From Mesorhizobium sp. SARCC-RB16n (GTDB lineage: Bacteria; Pseudomonadota; Alphaproteobacteria; Rhizobiales; Rhizobiaceae), in assembly GCF_008520305.1 (NCBI RefSeq), contig NZ_ML703287.1, forward strand, positions 81,221 through 145,220: a stretch of 64,000 nucleotides of DNA, given 5' to 3'. Positions 1 to 7,892 of the stretch are shown here, one piece after another. Numbering within the stretch: position 1 is the stretch's first letter; each line of letters starts with the position of its first letter. The position numbers and the translations under genes are program-made. The notes beneath the pieces are model-generated. The model worked only from the letters and a program-made list of their open reading frames with translations. It did not search any database and was not told where the DNA came from.

Positions 1-26
1 GACGCGAAACCAAACGAGGACCCGCC

Positions 27-227
27 ATGACCAAGAACATTTCTGAAAACAAGGCGCGTCAGGGGCGATGGGGTTGGCATGGGTTCCAAATCCTGATCGC
101 CGGGCTGCTCCTGGCGCTCATCGCCTGGGGCGTCGCTGAGATTTACGGCGAGTTGATCAAGGCACCGAACAGCGACGAGCAACATGTCCCCACGCCACCC
201 AGCACCGGCCCGGCGCCCTCAGGCTGA
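27..227 (+). CDS. Small single-span membrane protein, unknown function
   Basis: A 66-residue protein with a charged N-terminus (residues 1-17), one hydrophobic helix at about residues 21-39, and a Pro/Gly-rich tail ending in PAPSG. An ACGAGGA ribosome binding site lies about 8 bases before the ATG. It is probably anchored in the inner membrane with a short exposed tail. I do not recognise the family; short one-span proteins like this are common in Mesorhizobium. It converges with the lipid kinase gene that follows, and its promoter lies mostly outside the window. The start is well supported by the ribosome binding site. Confidence 0.65.
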   Translation: MTKNISENKARQGRWGWHGFQILIAGLLLALIAWGVAEIYGELIKAPNSDEQHVPTPPSTGPAPSG

Positions 228-256
228 AGTAAGCGCTTCCGGGGCTTCACTCCGCA

Positions 257-1177
257 TCAGGCAGCCTTTGCCTCGGCGACGCTGGCAGGCACCAGCACAT
301 TGAGCGCTCCTGGCTTGATTTCGATCGTCGTCTCACGATCGAGCCTGACCAGTTCGCCGTCCATCACGGCGCGGAACTTCCTGCCGCCGGAAAGGATTTT
401 CACGGTCGCCCGATCGGCCTGATGGATTTCGACATGTTCGTTGTCACGCCACCTGCCGCGCACCACGTTGAACAAAAACTTCACCAGTTCGGCGCGCTGC
501 CGCGCTACCGTGACGTAAATGCCAAGCACGCCGCCGGCTGGGTTGTCGGCATAGGGGAGGTGACCTTCGCCGAACAGGTTGTTGGTCACGCCGAGACCGG
601 ATATGCGGGCAGTCATCTCCGCTTCGCCGATGCCAAGCGTAACGTTCATTGCTGGCGGGTTCTTGATCGTCGCCCAAGCCGCCTTGGCCGAAGCACCGAT
701 CTTGCCCAGGCGCGACCCGAATTCCATCCCCTGGCGCAGCTGCACCAACTTGGCATGCATGCCGATCGATAACTGATGGACGAACGGCTGGCCGTTGGCC
801 GTGGCCATGTCGACGGCGATGATTTCGCCGTCGGCGAAGGCGTCCAACGCGGCATCGAGCGACTGCGGAATGCCGAGACCCCGCGCAAACAGGTTCATCG
901 TGCCGGCCGGCAATATGGCGAGCGCCTTTTTCTTGCCCATCAGCCTTGCAGCCGCGGCTGAGATGGTGCCATCGCCGCCGCCGGCGAGCACGACATCGAC
1001 GGAGCGGCGCGACACGGCGTTGTCGAGGGATTCCACGACGTCCTTGCCGGCAACGATGTCGATGCTGAGAGAGTGGCCCGCCGATTCCAGCGTCTGAAGC
1101 ATCCGGTCGGAAAAGGCCGCGAGATCGGTGGTGCGCAAGGTGCCGCCGTCCCGGTTCAGCACCGCTGCAAATTTCAT
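257..1177 (-). CDS. Diacylglycerol kinase family lipid kinase (YegS/DagK type)
   Basis: A 306-residue protein, the usual length for the family. The N-terminal half carries the DAGK catalytic signature with the GGGDGT motif at about residues 66-71, followed by the LPAGTMNLFARGLG stretch typical of these kinases. The C-terminal beta-rich half ends in a conserved MDGE segment. Enzymes of this family phosphorylate the hydroxyl of diacylglycerol, sphingoid bases or other lipids using ATP; the substrate here cannot be read from the sequence. It stands alone on the minus strand, convergent with the small gene upstream, and the ATG at 1177 follows a GCGGGG stretch. Confidence 0.88.
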   Translation of the reverse strand: MKFAAVLNRDGGTLRTTDLAAFSDRMLQTLESAGHSLSIDIVAGKDVVESLDNAVSRRSVDVVLAGGGDGTISAAAARLMGKKKALAILPAGTMNLFARGLGIPQSLDAALDAFADGEIIAVDMATANGQPFVHQLSIGMHAKLVQLRQGMEFGSRLGKIGASAKAAWATIKNPPAMNVTLGIGEAEMTARISGLGVTNNLFGEGHLPYADNPAGGVLGIYVTVARQRAELVKFLFNVVRGRWRDNEHVEIHQADRATVKILSGGRKFRAVMDGELVRLDRETTIEIKPGALNVLVPASVAEAKAA

Positions 1178-1266
1178 GCCCCGCTCCGCTCAATCAGAAC
1201 CTGGCCCGGGCGCGCCCAGCCAGAGGCTGAACGCGGCGGGCTAGGAAAAGGTTCCGGTTGGGCCGC

Positions 1267-1300
1267 AATCCAAGGCCAGAATCCAAGGCCGGAATCCAGG
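1267..1300. repeat. Short tandem repeat, 13-base period
   Basis: The unit AATCCAAGGCC plus two bases occurs twice at 1267 and 1280, with a third partial copy (AATCCA) at 1293. It sits in the 305-base gap between the lipid kinase and the PRC-barrel gene. No function is evident. Confidence 0.5.
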
Positions 1301-1367
1301 GTTGCGTCAGCTGGCGGTCGCGCATCCGTTTGGTGGGTCTTGGTCTCGAACGCCGCGGTTTTTTGTC

Positions 1368-1392
1368 GGAACAACAGCATGATAACGACGTT
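1368..1392 (+). promoter_or_regulatory. EcfG (general stress sigma factor) type promoter
   Basis: GGAAC at 1368-1372, a 16-base spacer, then CGTT at 1389-1392. This equals the alphaproteobacterial EcfG/RpoE2 consensus GGAAC-N16/17-CGTT. It lies about 90 bases before the ATG of the PRC-barrel gene and points the right way. The rest of the 305-base gap (1178-1482) holds only the short tandem repeat. Confidence 0.65.
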
Positions 1393-1482
1393 GTGAACCT
1401 GTAGAGACGCCGCGTCTGGTCTCCCGACCGACGGGTCAAGCGGATGCGGTGTGTACGAAATCAGGCACGAGGAGAGATTATC

Positions 1483-2793
1483 ATGATCCGCACCCTTTTA
1501 GCGACGACCGCCCTTGCGACAATGGTTGCGACCGGCGCCTTCGCGCAGAGCGCTGCAACCCCAGCCCCCGCGAATCCACCTGCCGCTCAGCAGCCGGCCG
1601 CGACTGCTCCGGTACCGCGCGCTGAAGGCAGCATCGTCACCAATATTATCGGTGCATCGGTCTATAATGGCACCGGCGACAATGCCGAGAATATCGGCAA
1701 GGTCACTGACGTCGTCTTTGACAAGGACGGCATGGCGAAATCCGTCGTCATCGGCGTCGGCGGCTTCCTTGGCGTCGGAACCAAGAACGTCGCCTTCGAC
1801 TACGACAAGCTGCAATGGGCCGAGAAGAACGGTGACCGCTGGCTGGTGGCGCAGACAACCAAGGACGAGCTGAAGGCGCATCCGGAGTTCGACAGCAAAG
1901 CTTATGCGCCGGCCCCAGCGGCATCGACAACTGCCCAGGCGCCGGTCACGTCGACCGACACAGCCCAGAAGCCCGCGGAGGCGAACGCAGAACCGGTGAA
2001 ACAGGCTGATGGCAACCTGGCCACAAACATCCTGGGCGAAAACGTCTACAACGGGACAGGCGACGATGCCCAGAAGATCGGCGATGTCAACGACATCGTG
2101 CTGAACAAGGAAGGCAAGGCGCAATCGCTGATTATTGGCGTGGGCGGCTTCCTGGGCATGGGCGAGAAGAACGTCGCCTATGATTTCGCGAAGGCGCAGT
2201 GGGCACAGAAGAACGGCAACCGCTGGCTGGTGGCGCAGACCACCAAGGAAGAGTTGCAGGCGTTGCCGGACTTCAACCGAAAGGCCTATGATCCGGCGCC
2301 GGCGACGACGGCATCGAACGAGCCGGCGGCCACCGCGCCGGCAGCGGCGCCTTCCACCACCACCGCTCCCGCCGCCGCTCCGGCGGACAAGACGGCGGCG
2401 GCTCCGGCTGACGCCACGGCACCCGACCAGACCCAGACCGCAGCCATCGACAAGTCGAAGCTGACGGAGATGCCGATTGGCGAGATCAGGGCTGACGATC
2501 TGAAGGGCACGACAGTCTATGGCGCCAACGACGCCAAGGTTGGCGAGATCGGCGATGTCGTGCTGACGCCCGACAAGAAAACCGATGCCGTGATCGTCGA
2601 TGTCGGTGGGTTCCTCGGGATCGGCTCGAAGGAGGTCGCGGTCGGCATGGATAACTTGAAATTCATGACCGACAAGAACGGCAAGAAGTACCTGTATACG
2701 ACCTTCACCAAGGAACAGCTCGAGAAGCAAGCGGCTTACGACAAGGGCACCTACGCCCAGAAGCGCGACGAGCAGCGTCTGATGGTTCGGTAG
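1483..2793 (+). CDS. Secreted protein with three PRC-barrel domains
   Basis: A 436-residue protein with a clear signal peptide (MIRTLLATTALATMVATGAFA, cut after AFA). Three PRC-barrel units follow, at about residues 45-135, 175-265 and 325-415. Each carries an NGTGD or YGAND start, a GGFLG(V/M/I)G turn and a YDKLQW/FAKAQW-type end. Ala/Pro/Thr-rich linkers join them. PRC-barrels are small beta-barrel adaptor modules; in Rhizobiales such exported proteins often belong to the stress regulon, which fits the EcfG-type promoter at 1368. The ATG at 1483 is chosen because GGAGAG lies 8 bases upstream and the signal peptide begins there; an upstream in-frame ATG at 1444 has neither. The molecular role is unknown. 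Confidence 0.85.
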   Translation: MIRTLLATTALATMVATGAFAQSAATPAPANPPAAQQPAATAPVPRAEGSIVTNIIGASVYNGTGDNAENIGKVTDVVFDKDGMAKSVVIGVGGFLGVGTKNVAFDYDKLQWAEKNGDRWLVAQTTKDELKAHPEFDSKAYAPAPAASTTAQAPVTSTDTAQKPAEANAEPVKQADGNLATNILGENVYNGTGDDAQKIGDVNDIVLNKEGKAQSLIIGVGGFLGMGEKNVAYDFAKAQWAQKNGNRWLVAQTTKEELQALPDFNRKAYDPAPATTASNEPAATAPAAAPSTTTAPAAAPADKTAAAPADATAPDQTQTAAIDKSKLTEMPIGEIRADDLKGTTVYGANDAKVGEIGDVVLTPDKKTDAVIVDVGGFLGIGSKEVAVGMDNLKFMTDKNGKKYLYTTFTKEQLEKQAAYDKGTYAQKRDEQRLMVR

Positions 2794-2802
2794 GCATGGA
2801 CA

Positions 2803-2833
2803 CGGGGCGGTAGGGAAATCCCTTACCGCCCCG
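2803..2833. terminator. Hairpin between convergent genes, probable bidirectional terminator
   Basis: Arms CGGGGCGGTA (2803-2812) and TACCGCCCCG (2824-2833) pair perfectly, with an inner GGGA/TCCC stem and one bulged base. It lies between the stop of the PRC-barrel gene and the stop of the convergent sulfatase, and overlaps the last sulfatase codons. No strong T-run is seen. Confidence 0.5.
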
Positions 2834-4382
2834 CTTGCGACCTGGCATATCCAGCTACTCCATTTTCGGTCAGTTCCGAGAGGGCAAGCGACTGGTCGAG
2901 ATGTTCGGCCCGCCAGGCAAGCAGCCTTTCGGCGAATTCCAGTCGGGTGGACCGGTGCGCCGGACTGCCGGCGAGGTTCTTCAATTCGCTGGGGTCGTCC
3001 TCCATGTCGAAAAGCACGGGCGGCAGGTCGCCGCCAAAATGTACGTATTTGAATTTCTGTGTGCGGATGACAGCGAGATTGCACTGGCGCGAGGTCATGC
3101 CGAAGTGCCGTTCGGCTTCGCCGTCCGCGATCGAGCGAAAGTCGAACTCCCAGTGCGCGGCGTCGCGCCAGACGGCGGGAGTTCCACCGCTCAGGAAGGG
3201 TTTCAGCGAGCACCCGTCAAGATGCGGTTCGGGAGCCACGCCGAGCAGATCGATGAGCGTCGGCAAAATGTCCACCGCTTCGGTGAAGCGATCGACGGTG
3301 CTGCCGGCGGCCTTACGATGGCGTGGATCGCGGATGATCAGCGGGATGTGGTAGCTGCCGTCGAAATAGCCGCCCTTGCCCAGCATGAAATGGTCGCCCA
3401 TCATTTCGGCGTGGTCGGAGGTGAGCACGATGATCGTGTTGTCCCACGCGCCTTCGGCCTTCAGCGCTTGCCATAGGCGGCCGAGCTGCGCGTCGACCTC
3501 CGAGATCATACCGTAGTAGATTGCTCGGATGCGGCGGAAATCGTCTTCGCTCCAGTCGTGTACCTTGCCTGTGGCGCTGGGGCGGAATTTTTCGCGTTTT
3601 TGCCGGCCGAGATCATAGGCGATGTAGGGGTGGCCCTGAGATTCGGCACGCCAACTTTCCGCGCGGTGAAAAGCGGGGCCGTCCGCCGGGTCGTATTGGG
3701 TGTTGTACGGTTCCGGCACGATGAAGGGCGGGTGCGGGCTGATGAAGGAAAGGTGCGCAAACCATGGCGCGGCCTCCTCTTGCTCGCCCAGCCAGCGGAT
3801 GAACTCGCCGGCGAGGAAAGCCGTCGGCGTCTGGTCCTTCGAGTAGACGGGCGGTGCTTCAGTCACCGCGTCGTCCGCCTCGCCCACGGGACGATGGATG
3901 TCAGGACTTCCAGCGCTGGCATCGATGCCCTGCTGCTTCAGCCAGGACAACCACTGCTTCTGATGTTCGGGCAGCAATTGGCGCACCGTGAAGCCGGGCA
4001 GCACGCCTTCATAGCTGTGCAACCGTGGATCGGCCGGTGCAAGCTGGCGCGGATCGAGCGACACGTCGGTGTAGCCGAACAAGGTCGGATCGTAGCCGAC
4101 GCTGCGCGCAGCAAGCGCAACATTGCCGTGGCGGGCATCGAGCGGCGTACCGTTGCGGCAGACGCGGTTGTTCATCTGGTAGAGGCCTGTGTAGAGGCAG
4201 GCGCGCGCCGGCGAACACGGAGCCGCGCCACCGTAGTGGCGCTTGAACAGCACGCCTTCGGCGGCCAGCGCATCGGCATTCGGCGTCTTCACCTGGGGAT
4301 GGCCGGCAGCCGACAGGCAATCGCCGCGCCACTGGTCGCAGGTGATGAGGAGGACATTTGGCCGCCTGCTTTTTCCAGTCAC
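2823..4382 (-). CDS. Sulfatase family hydrolase (formylglycine type)
   Basis: A 519-residue type I sulfatase of the alkaline phosphatase superfamily. The metal-binding start NVLLITCDQWRGD is at residues 9-21 and the formylglycine motif C-S-P-A-R at 56-60, where Cys56 would be converted by a maturase. Metal and catalytic segments SFISPHPPF and TSDHAEMMGDH follow, with DMEDDPSELKNL near the C-terminus. It hydrolyses a sulfate or phosphonate ester of unknown identity; no signal peptide is seen, so it is probably cytoplasmic. Translation appears to start at GTG (4382), behind GGGAGGGG nine bases upstream. It is not close to choline sulfatase BetC by motif context. No maturase or sulfate transporter gene lies nearby. 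Confidence 0.85.
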   Translation of the reverse strand: MTGKSRRPNVLLITCDQWRGDCLSAAGHPQVKTPNADALAAEGVLFKRHYGGAAPCSPARACLYTGLYQMNNRVCRNGTPLDARHGNVALAARSVGYDPTLFGYTDVSLDPRQLAPADPRLHSYEGVLPGFTVRQLLPEHQKQWLSWLKQQGIDASAGSPDIHRPVGEADDAVTEAPPVYSKDQTPTAFLAGEFIRWLGEQEEAAPWFAHLSFISPHPPFIVPEPYNTQYDPADGPAFHRAESWRAESQGHPYIAYDLGRQKREKFRPSATGKVHDWSEDDFRRIRAIYYGMISEVDAQLGRLWQALKAEGAWDNTIIVLTSDHAEMMGDHFMLGKGGYFDGSYHIPLIIRDPRHRKAAGSTVDRFTEAVDILPTLIDLLGVAPEPHLDGCSLKPFLSGGTPAVWRDAAHWEFDFRSIADGEAERHFGMTSRQCNLAVIRTQKFKYVHFGGDLPPVLFDMEDDPSELKNLAGSPAHRSTRLEFAERLLAWRAEHLDQSLALSELTENGVAGYARSQAGR

Positions 4383-4607
4383 TTGCGCTTACCCCTCCCA
4401 GCACGTTCCAATGCGAACATGGAGCCGATTTCGATCAACCGCGCAAGACCAGGGCTGTTAGGTGAATGGTGAACAAATATCTTCTCGTCGTTCACTTTTA
4501 ATGCACAGTCCATTCTGTGTTTGCCGCCTTTGCCATGGATGAAGGTATCCTCATATTGGCGTGGACAGCGGCGAGGCCGCACAAACACCAAGGGAAGGAG
4601 CAAAGAC

Positions 4608-5540
4608 ATGCTCGACCAGATCAAGGGCCTGCATCACGTCACGTCGATGGCCAGGGATGCACGGCAGAACAATGATTTCTTCACCCACAAGCTCGGCCTG
4701 CGCCGGGTCAAGAAGACGGTCAATTTCGACGCGCCGGACGTCTATCACCTCTATTATGGCGACGAGGCTGGAACGCCGGGTTCGGTGATGACCTATTTTC
4801 CGTTTCCCAACATCGGCAAGGGCCGCCCTGGCGTCGGCGAAGTCGGCACCACGGTCTACTCCGTGCCGGAAGGCACGCTCGCCTATTGGGAAAAACGCTT
4901 CACCGATGAAGGCGTAACCAATGTCGCCCGCGAGGAAAGTTTTGGCGAGAAGCGGCTCGGATTTGCCGGCCCGGATGGCGACGGCTTTGCCCTCGTCGAG
5001 GACAAGGCCGACAGCAGAGCGCCCTGGGTGAAGGGCGGCATTCCCACGGATGAGGCGATCCGCGGCTTTCACTCGGTTTCGCTGAGGCTGAAGGATGGCG
5101 GCGCCACCGAGGAGCTGTTGAAGTTCATGGGCTACGAAGAGGTCGACAAGTCAGACAATGTCAGGCGGCTCGCCGTCAAGAACGGCAACGGCGCCGATGT
5201 CGTCGACATCGAATCGCTGCCGACCGCCTCCTTCGCCGATCTCGGCGCCGGCTCCGTCCATCATGTCGCCTTCGCCGTCGAGAACCGCGCCAAGCAGCTC
5301 GAAGTGCGCAAGGCGCTGATGGACACAGGCTATGGCGTGACGCCGGTGATCGACCGCGATTATTTCTGGGCGATCTATTTCCGCACGCCGGGAGGCGTGC
5401 TCTTCGAAGTGGCCACCAACGAGCCGGGCTTTGACCGTGATGAGGACACCGCTCATCTCGGCGAGGCGCTGAAGCTGCCCACGCAGCATCAGCACCTGCG
5501 GGCCTATCTCGAACAGCATCTGCAGAAGCTGGAGGGCTGA
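4608..5540 (+). CDS. VOC-family ring-cleaving dioxygenase (MhqO-like)
   Basis: A 310-residue protein made of two vicinal-oxygen-chelate modules: residues 1-145 start LDQIKGLHHVTSMARD, and 150-300 start IRGFHSVSLRL and contain SVHHVAFAVEN. Metal ligands are His in HHVT, His in VHHVAF and Glu in GVLFEVATNEPGF. The family includes MhqO/LinE-like enzymes acting on hydroquinones. The next gene, four bases on, is an MhqD-like esterase; this pair is the usual companion set for quinone detoxification. The start at 4608 is set by GGAAGGAG eight bases upstream; the longer reading from 4521 lacks a binding site. The exact substrate is inferred from family and neighbour only. Confidence 0.82.
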   Translation: MLDQIKGLHHVTSMARDARQNNDFFTHKLGLRRVKKTVNFDAPDVYHLYYGDEAGTPGSVMTYFPFPNIGKGRPGVGEVGTTVYSVPEGTLAYWEKRFTDEGVTNVAREESFGEKRLGFAGPDGDGFALVEDKADSRAPWVKGGIPTDEAIRGFHSVSLRLKDGGATEELLKFMGYEEVDKSDNVRRLAVKNGNGADVVDIESLPTASFADLGAGSVHHVAFAVENRAKQLEVRKALMDTGYGVTPVIDRDYFWAIYFRTPGGVLFEVATNEPGFDRDEDTAHLGEALKLPTQHQHLRAYLEQHLQKLEG

Positions 5541-5544
5541 GGCG

Positions 5545-6165
5545 ATGAGCAAGGACGCATTCATCCATAAGATGCTGCCCGGTTCGCCGGGTGGTCCGCT
5601 TCTCTTCGTCTTCCATGGCACGGGCGGTGACGAGAGCCAGCTTGTATCGCTGGGGCGCGATCTCGCGCCCCAGGCCACCATCATCTCGCCGCGCGGCGAT
5701 GTTTCCGAACAAGGTGCCGCGCGTTTCTTCCGCCGCACCGGCGAGGGCGTCTACGACATGGACGACCTGGCACGGGCGACCGGCAAGATGGCTGAATTCG
5801 TCAAGGCCCATGTCGACGCGGCGGCCCCATCGGGCGTGCTGGGTCTCGGCTATTCCAACGGCGCCAACATCCTGGCCTCGGTGGTGTTTGCCGCGCCGGC
5901 ACTGTTCGATGCCACGGTGTTGATGCATCCGCTGATCCCCTTCGAGCCGGAGGTGAAAGGCAGCCTTGCCGGCCGTCACATTCTTGTAACGGCGGGCAAG
6001 CGCGATCCGATCTGTCCGCCGAACCTGACGGCGCGGCTCGAAGCCTATTTGCGTGCCGATGGTGCCGATGTCACAGTGGAGTGGCACGAAGGCGGGCACG
6101 AGGTGCGGCCAAACGAAATCGACGCGGCGCGGCGACTTTTTGCCGGCGTTGCCCAAGGAGTCTAG
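5545..6165 (+). CDS. Alpha/beta hydrolase, MhqD-like carboxylesterase/phospholipase
   Basis: A 206-residue compact esterase, the normal size for the phospholipase/carboxylesterase family. The oxyanion segment FVFHGTGGDE is near residue 22, the nucleophile elbow G-Y-S-N-G (LGLGYSNGANI) near residue 105, Asp in AGKRDPICPP near 155, and the catalytic His in WHEGGHEV near 185. It acts on carboxyl esters in the cytoplasm. It follows the VOC dioxygenase by four bases, with GGAGGG inside the upstream gene's end, so the two are co-translated. In Bacillus, mhqD and mhqO homologues respond to quinones; the same role here is an inference. Confidence 0.82.
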   Translation: MSKDAFIHKMLPGSPGGPLLFVFHGTGGDESQLVSLGRDLAPQATIISPRGDVSEQGAARFFRRTGEGVYDMDDLARATGKMAEFVKAHVDAAAPSGVLGLGYSNGANILASVVFAAPALFDATVLMHPLIPFEPEVKGSLAGRHILVTAGKRDPICPPNLTARLEAYLRADGADVTVEWHEGGHEVRPNEIDAARRLFAGVAQGV

Positions 6166-6167
6166 AG

Positions 6168-6467
6168 ATGCCCGATCAACTGCCGGAGATAGAACTTGAA
6201 GATCGCGGCTCCAAGGGTCGCTACGTCCTGCGCGGCCCCGGCGGCGCCGAGGCCGAAATGACCTTCACCAAGATCGGCGAACACCAGCTGATCATAGACC
6301 ACACGGAAGTGCCGGACGCCTTTCGCGGCCAGGGCGCCGGGCTTCGGCTCGTCACCCGCGCGGTCGAGGATGCGCGAGCGGCGGGCAAGAAGATCATCCC
6401 GCTCTGCCCGTTCGCCAACGCCCAGTTTCGCCGCCATCCGGAGTGGGCTGACGTGCTGAAGCGATAG
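6168..6467 (+). CDS. GNAT-like N-acetyltransferase, small YjdJ/COG2388 type
   Basis: A 99-residue protein of the minimal GNAT class. It has a short beta-rich N-terminal part, then HTEVPDAFRGQGAGLRLVTRAVEDARAAGKKIIPLCPFANAQFRRHPEW, which matches the acetyl-CoA loop (R-G-Q-G-x-G-x-x-L) and the family's C-terminal CPF...F/HPE signature. It is two bases from the stop of the MhqD-like gene and is probably the third member of that operon. The ATG at 6168 is preferred to an earlier in-frame start inside the esterase gene. The acceptor substrate is unknown. Confidence 0.8.
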   Translation: MPDQLPEIELEDRGSKGRYVLRGPGGAEAEMTFTKIGEHQLIIDHTEVPDAFRGQGAGLRLVTRAVEDARAAGKKIIPLCPFANAQFRRHPEWADVLKR

Positions 6468-6540
6468 GTTGGACGGGCTTTGTCATTTGCCCGGGTAGCA
6501 CATCCTGCCTAAGTGGGTATGATATATCGCTCCCGCGCCG

Positions 6541-7623
6541 ATGAACGAACCGAATGACCCCCCCATGACCGAATCCGACCTCGTCCCCGTCTTCGACGGC
6601 CATAATGATACGCTGCTGAGGCTCTATCAGTCCAAGGATAGCGACGTCGAAAAGCTGTTCATCGAAGGGAAATCGGGCGGCCATATCGACCTGCCGCGCG
6701 CCAGGGCCGGCGGATTCGCCGGTGGCATGTTCGCCATCTTCCCGCCGCCGGTCGAGAAGACACGGCGTAGCGCCGTGCCTTCGGCGCCGAGCGACAGCGA
6801 GCCGCTGCCGCCCGAGGTTCCGCGCGCCGATGCGCTCAACTCGACGATCGCGATGGCGTCCATCCTGTTCAGGCTGGAACGCGCCGGCGCATTGGCGATC
6901 TGCCGCAGTGCCAGCGATGTGCGCAATGCCATGGCGCAAGGCACGATTGCCGCGGTGTTCCACATAGAGGGCGTCGAGGCGATCGATCCCGAACTCTCCA
7001 TGCTCGATGTGCTGCATGCCGCGGGCCTGCGTTCGCTCGGCATCGTCTGGAGCCGGCCGAATGCGTTCGGCCACGGCGTACCGTTCCGCTTTCCGTCCTC
7101 GCCCGACACCGGACCAGGACTGACCGATGCCGGCAAGGCGCTGGTCAAGGCCTGCAATGAACTGAAGATCATGATCGATCTCTCGCATCTCAACGAGAAG
7201 GGCTTTCGCGATGTTGCAGCGCTTAGCGACGCGCCGCTGGTCGCCACCCACTCCAACGTGCATGCGATCTGCGGCCATTCGCGCAATCTCACCGACTGGC
7301 AACTCGGCGCGATCCGCGAAACCGGCGGCATGGTCGGCTTGAATTTCGCCACCGGCTTCCTGCGCGAGGACGGCCGCATGAATGCCGACACCAGCCTCGA
7401 CATCATGGTGCGCCATATCGATTCCCTGCTGCAGGCTCTGGGCGAGGACGGCGTCGGTCTCGGCTCGGATTTCGACGGCGCCATGATCCCGGCCGTTATC
7501 GGCGACGTCGCCGGCCTGCCGAAACTCATCGATGCGCTGGCGGCACGCGGTTTCGGCCGGGCTTTGATCGAAAAGATCGCCTACCGCAACTGGCTGGCGA
7601 TGCTGGAAAGAACGATAGGTTAG
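6541..7623 (+). CDS. Membrane-dipeptidase family (M19) zinc peptidase
   Basis: A 360-residue protein of the renal dipeptidase family. Metal ligands are visible: DGHNDT near residue 20 (His-x-Asp), FHIEGVEAI near 145 (bridging Glu), ATHSNVHAICGHSRNLTD near 235-255 (two His), and the GLGSDFDG motif near 305. It hydrolyses dipeptides or related small amides and may be cytoplasmic because no signal peptide is seen. Neither the ATG at 6541 nor one at 6565 has a good ribosome binding site, so the start is uncertain. It converges with the four-gene minus-strand operon at 7.6-12.4 kb and may be unrelated to it. Confidence 0.87.
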   Translation: MNEPNDPPMTESDLVPVFDGHNDTLLRLYQSKDSDVEKLFIEGKSGGHIDLPRARAGGFAGGMFAIFPPPVEKTRRSAVPSAPSDSEPLPPEVPRADALNSTIAMASILFRLERAGALAICRSASDVRNAMAQGTIAAVFHIEGVEAIDPELSMLDVLHAAGLRSLGIVWSRPNAFGHGVPFRFPSSPDTGPGLTDAGKALVKACNELKIMIDLSHLNEKGFRDVAALSDAPLVATHSNVHAICGHSRNLTDWQLGAIRETGGMVGLNFATGFLREDGRMNADTSLDIMVRHIDSLLQALGEDGVGLGSDFDGAMIPAVIGDVAGLPKLIDALAARGFGRALIEKIAYRNWLAMLERTIG

Positions 7624-7629
7624 AGTGGC

Positions 7630-7890
7630 TTATTCGAAGCCCATGCGCTTCAGCCAATCCTTGCCGACGCCGCGATCCCTGATGATCGGCAGCGGGTTTT
7701 CCGCATCGAGCCGCGCGCAGATGCGGTAGACTTCGAGCGTCTCCGCGCTCATCTCGTCGCGCTTGTAGAAGAACATGGCGGCGGCATAACGCGTGCGGCC
7801 GGACCATTTCTCGCCCAGCGGTGTGTTGACCAGTTCCCACTGTTCGGCGGCTTCGCCATCTTCCTGCTGCTTGCCGGCTTCCTCGGCCAT
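7630..7890 (-). CDS. Conserved hypothetical protein, last gene of the GcvT operon
   Basis: An 86-residue soluble, acidic-then-basic protein with the segment NTPLGEKWSGRTRYAAAMFFYKRDEMSAETLEVYRICARLDAENPL. I do not recognise the family. It begins two bases after the stop of the GcvT-like gene (ATG at 7890), or by a TTG at 7896 that would overlap that stop. It is therefore very likely translated with the GcvT-like gene, and a role as an accessory subunit or chaperone of that enzyme is possible but unproven. Confidence 0.6.
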   Translation of the reverse strand: MAEEAGKQQEDGEAAEQWELVNTPLGEKWSGRTRYAAAMFFYKRDEMSAETLEVYRICARLDAENPLPIIRDRGVGKDWLKRMGFE

Positions 7891-7892
7891 GG

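Noticed and set aside
1498-3213. 571-residue frame across the PRC-barrel gene and sulfatase end
   Set aside because: Crosses two confident genes antisense; Arg/Gly/Leu-rich without motifs.
2823-4382. Assignment of the sulfatase as choline sulfatase BetC
   Set aside because: Although a BetI-like regulator is in the window, the motif CSPARACLYTG and its surroundings do not match BetC and no bet genes adjoin it.
4379-4513. 44-residue peptide ending at the sulfatase start with a four-base overlap
   Set aside because: The overlap is tempting, but no ribosome binding site or known family is seen, and its end is made of the sulfatase ribosome binding region.
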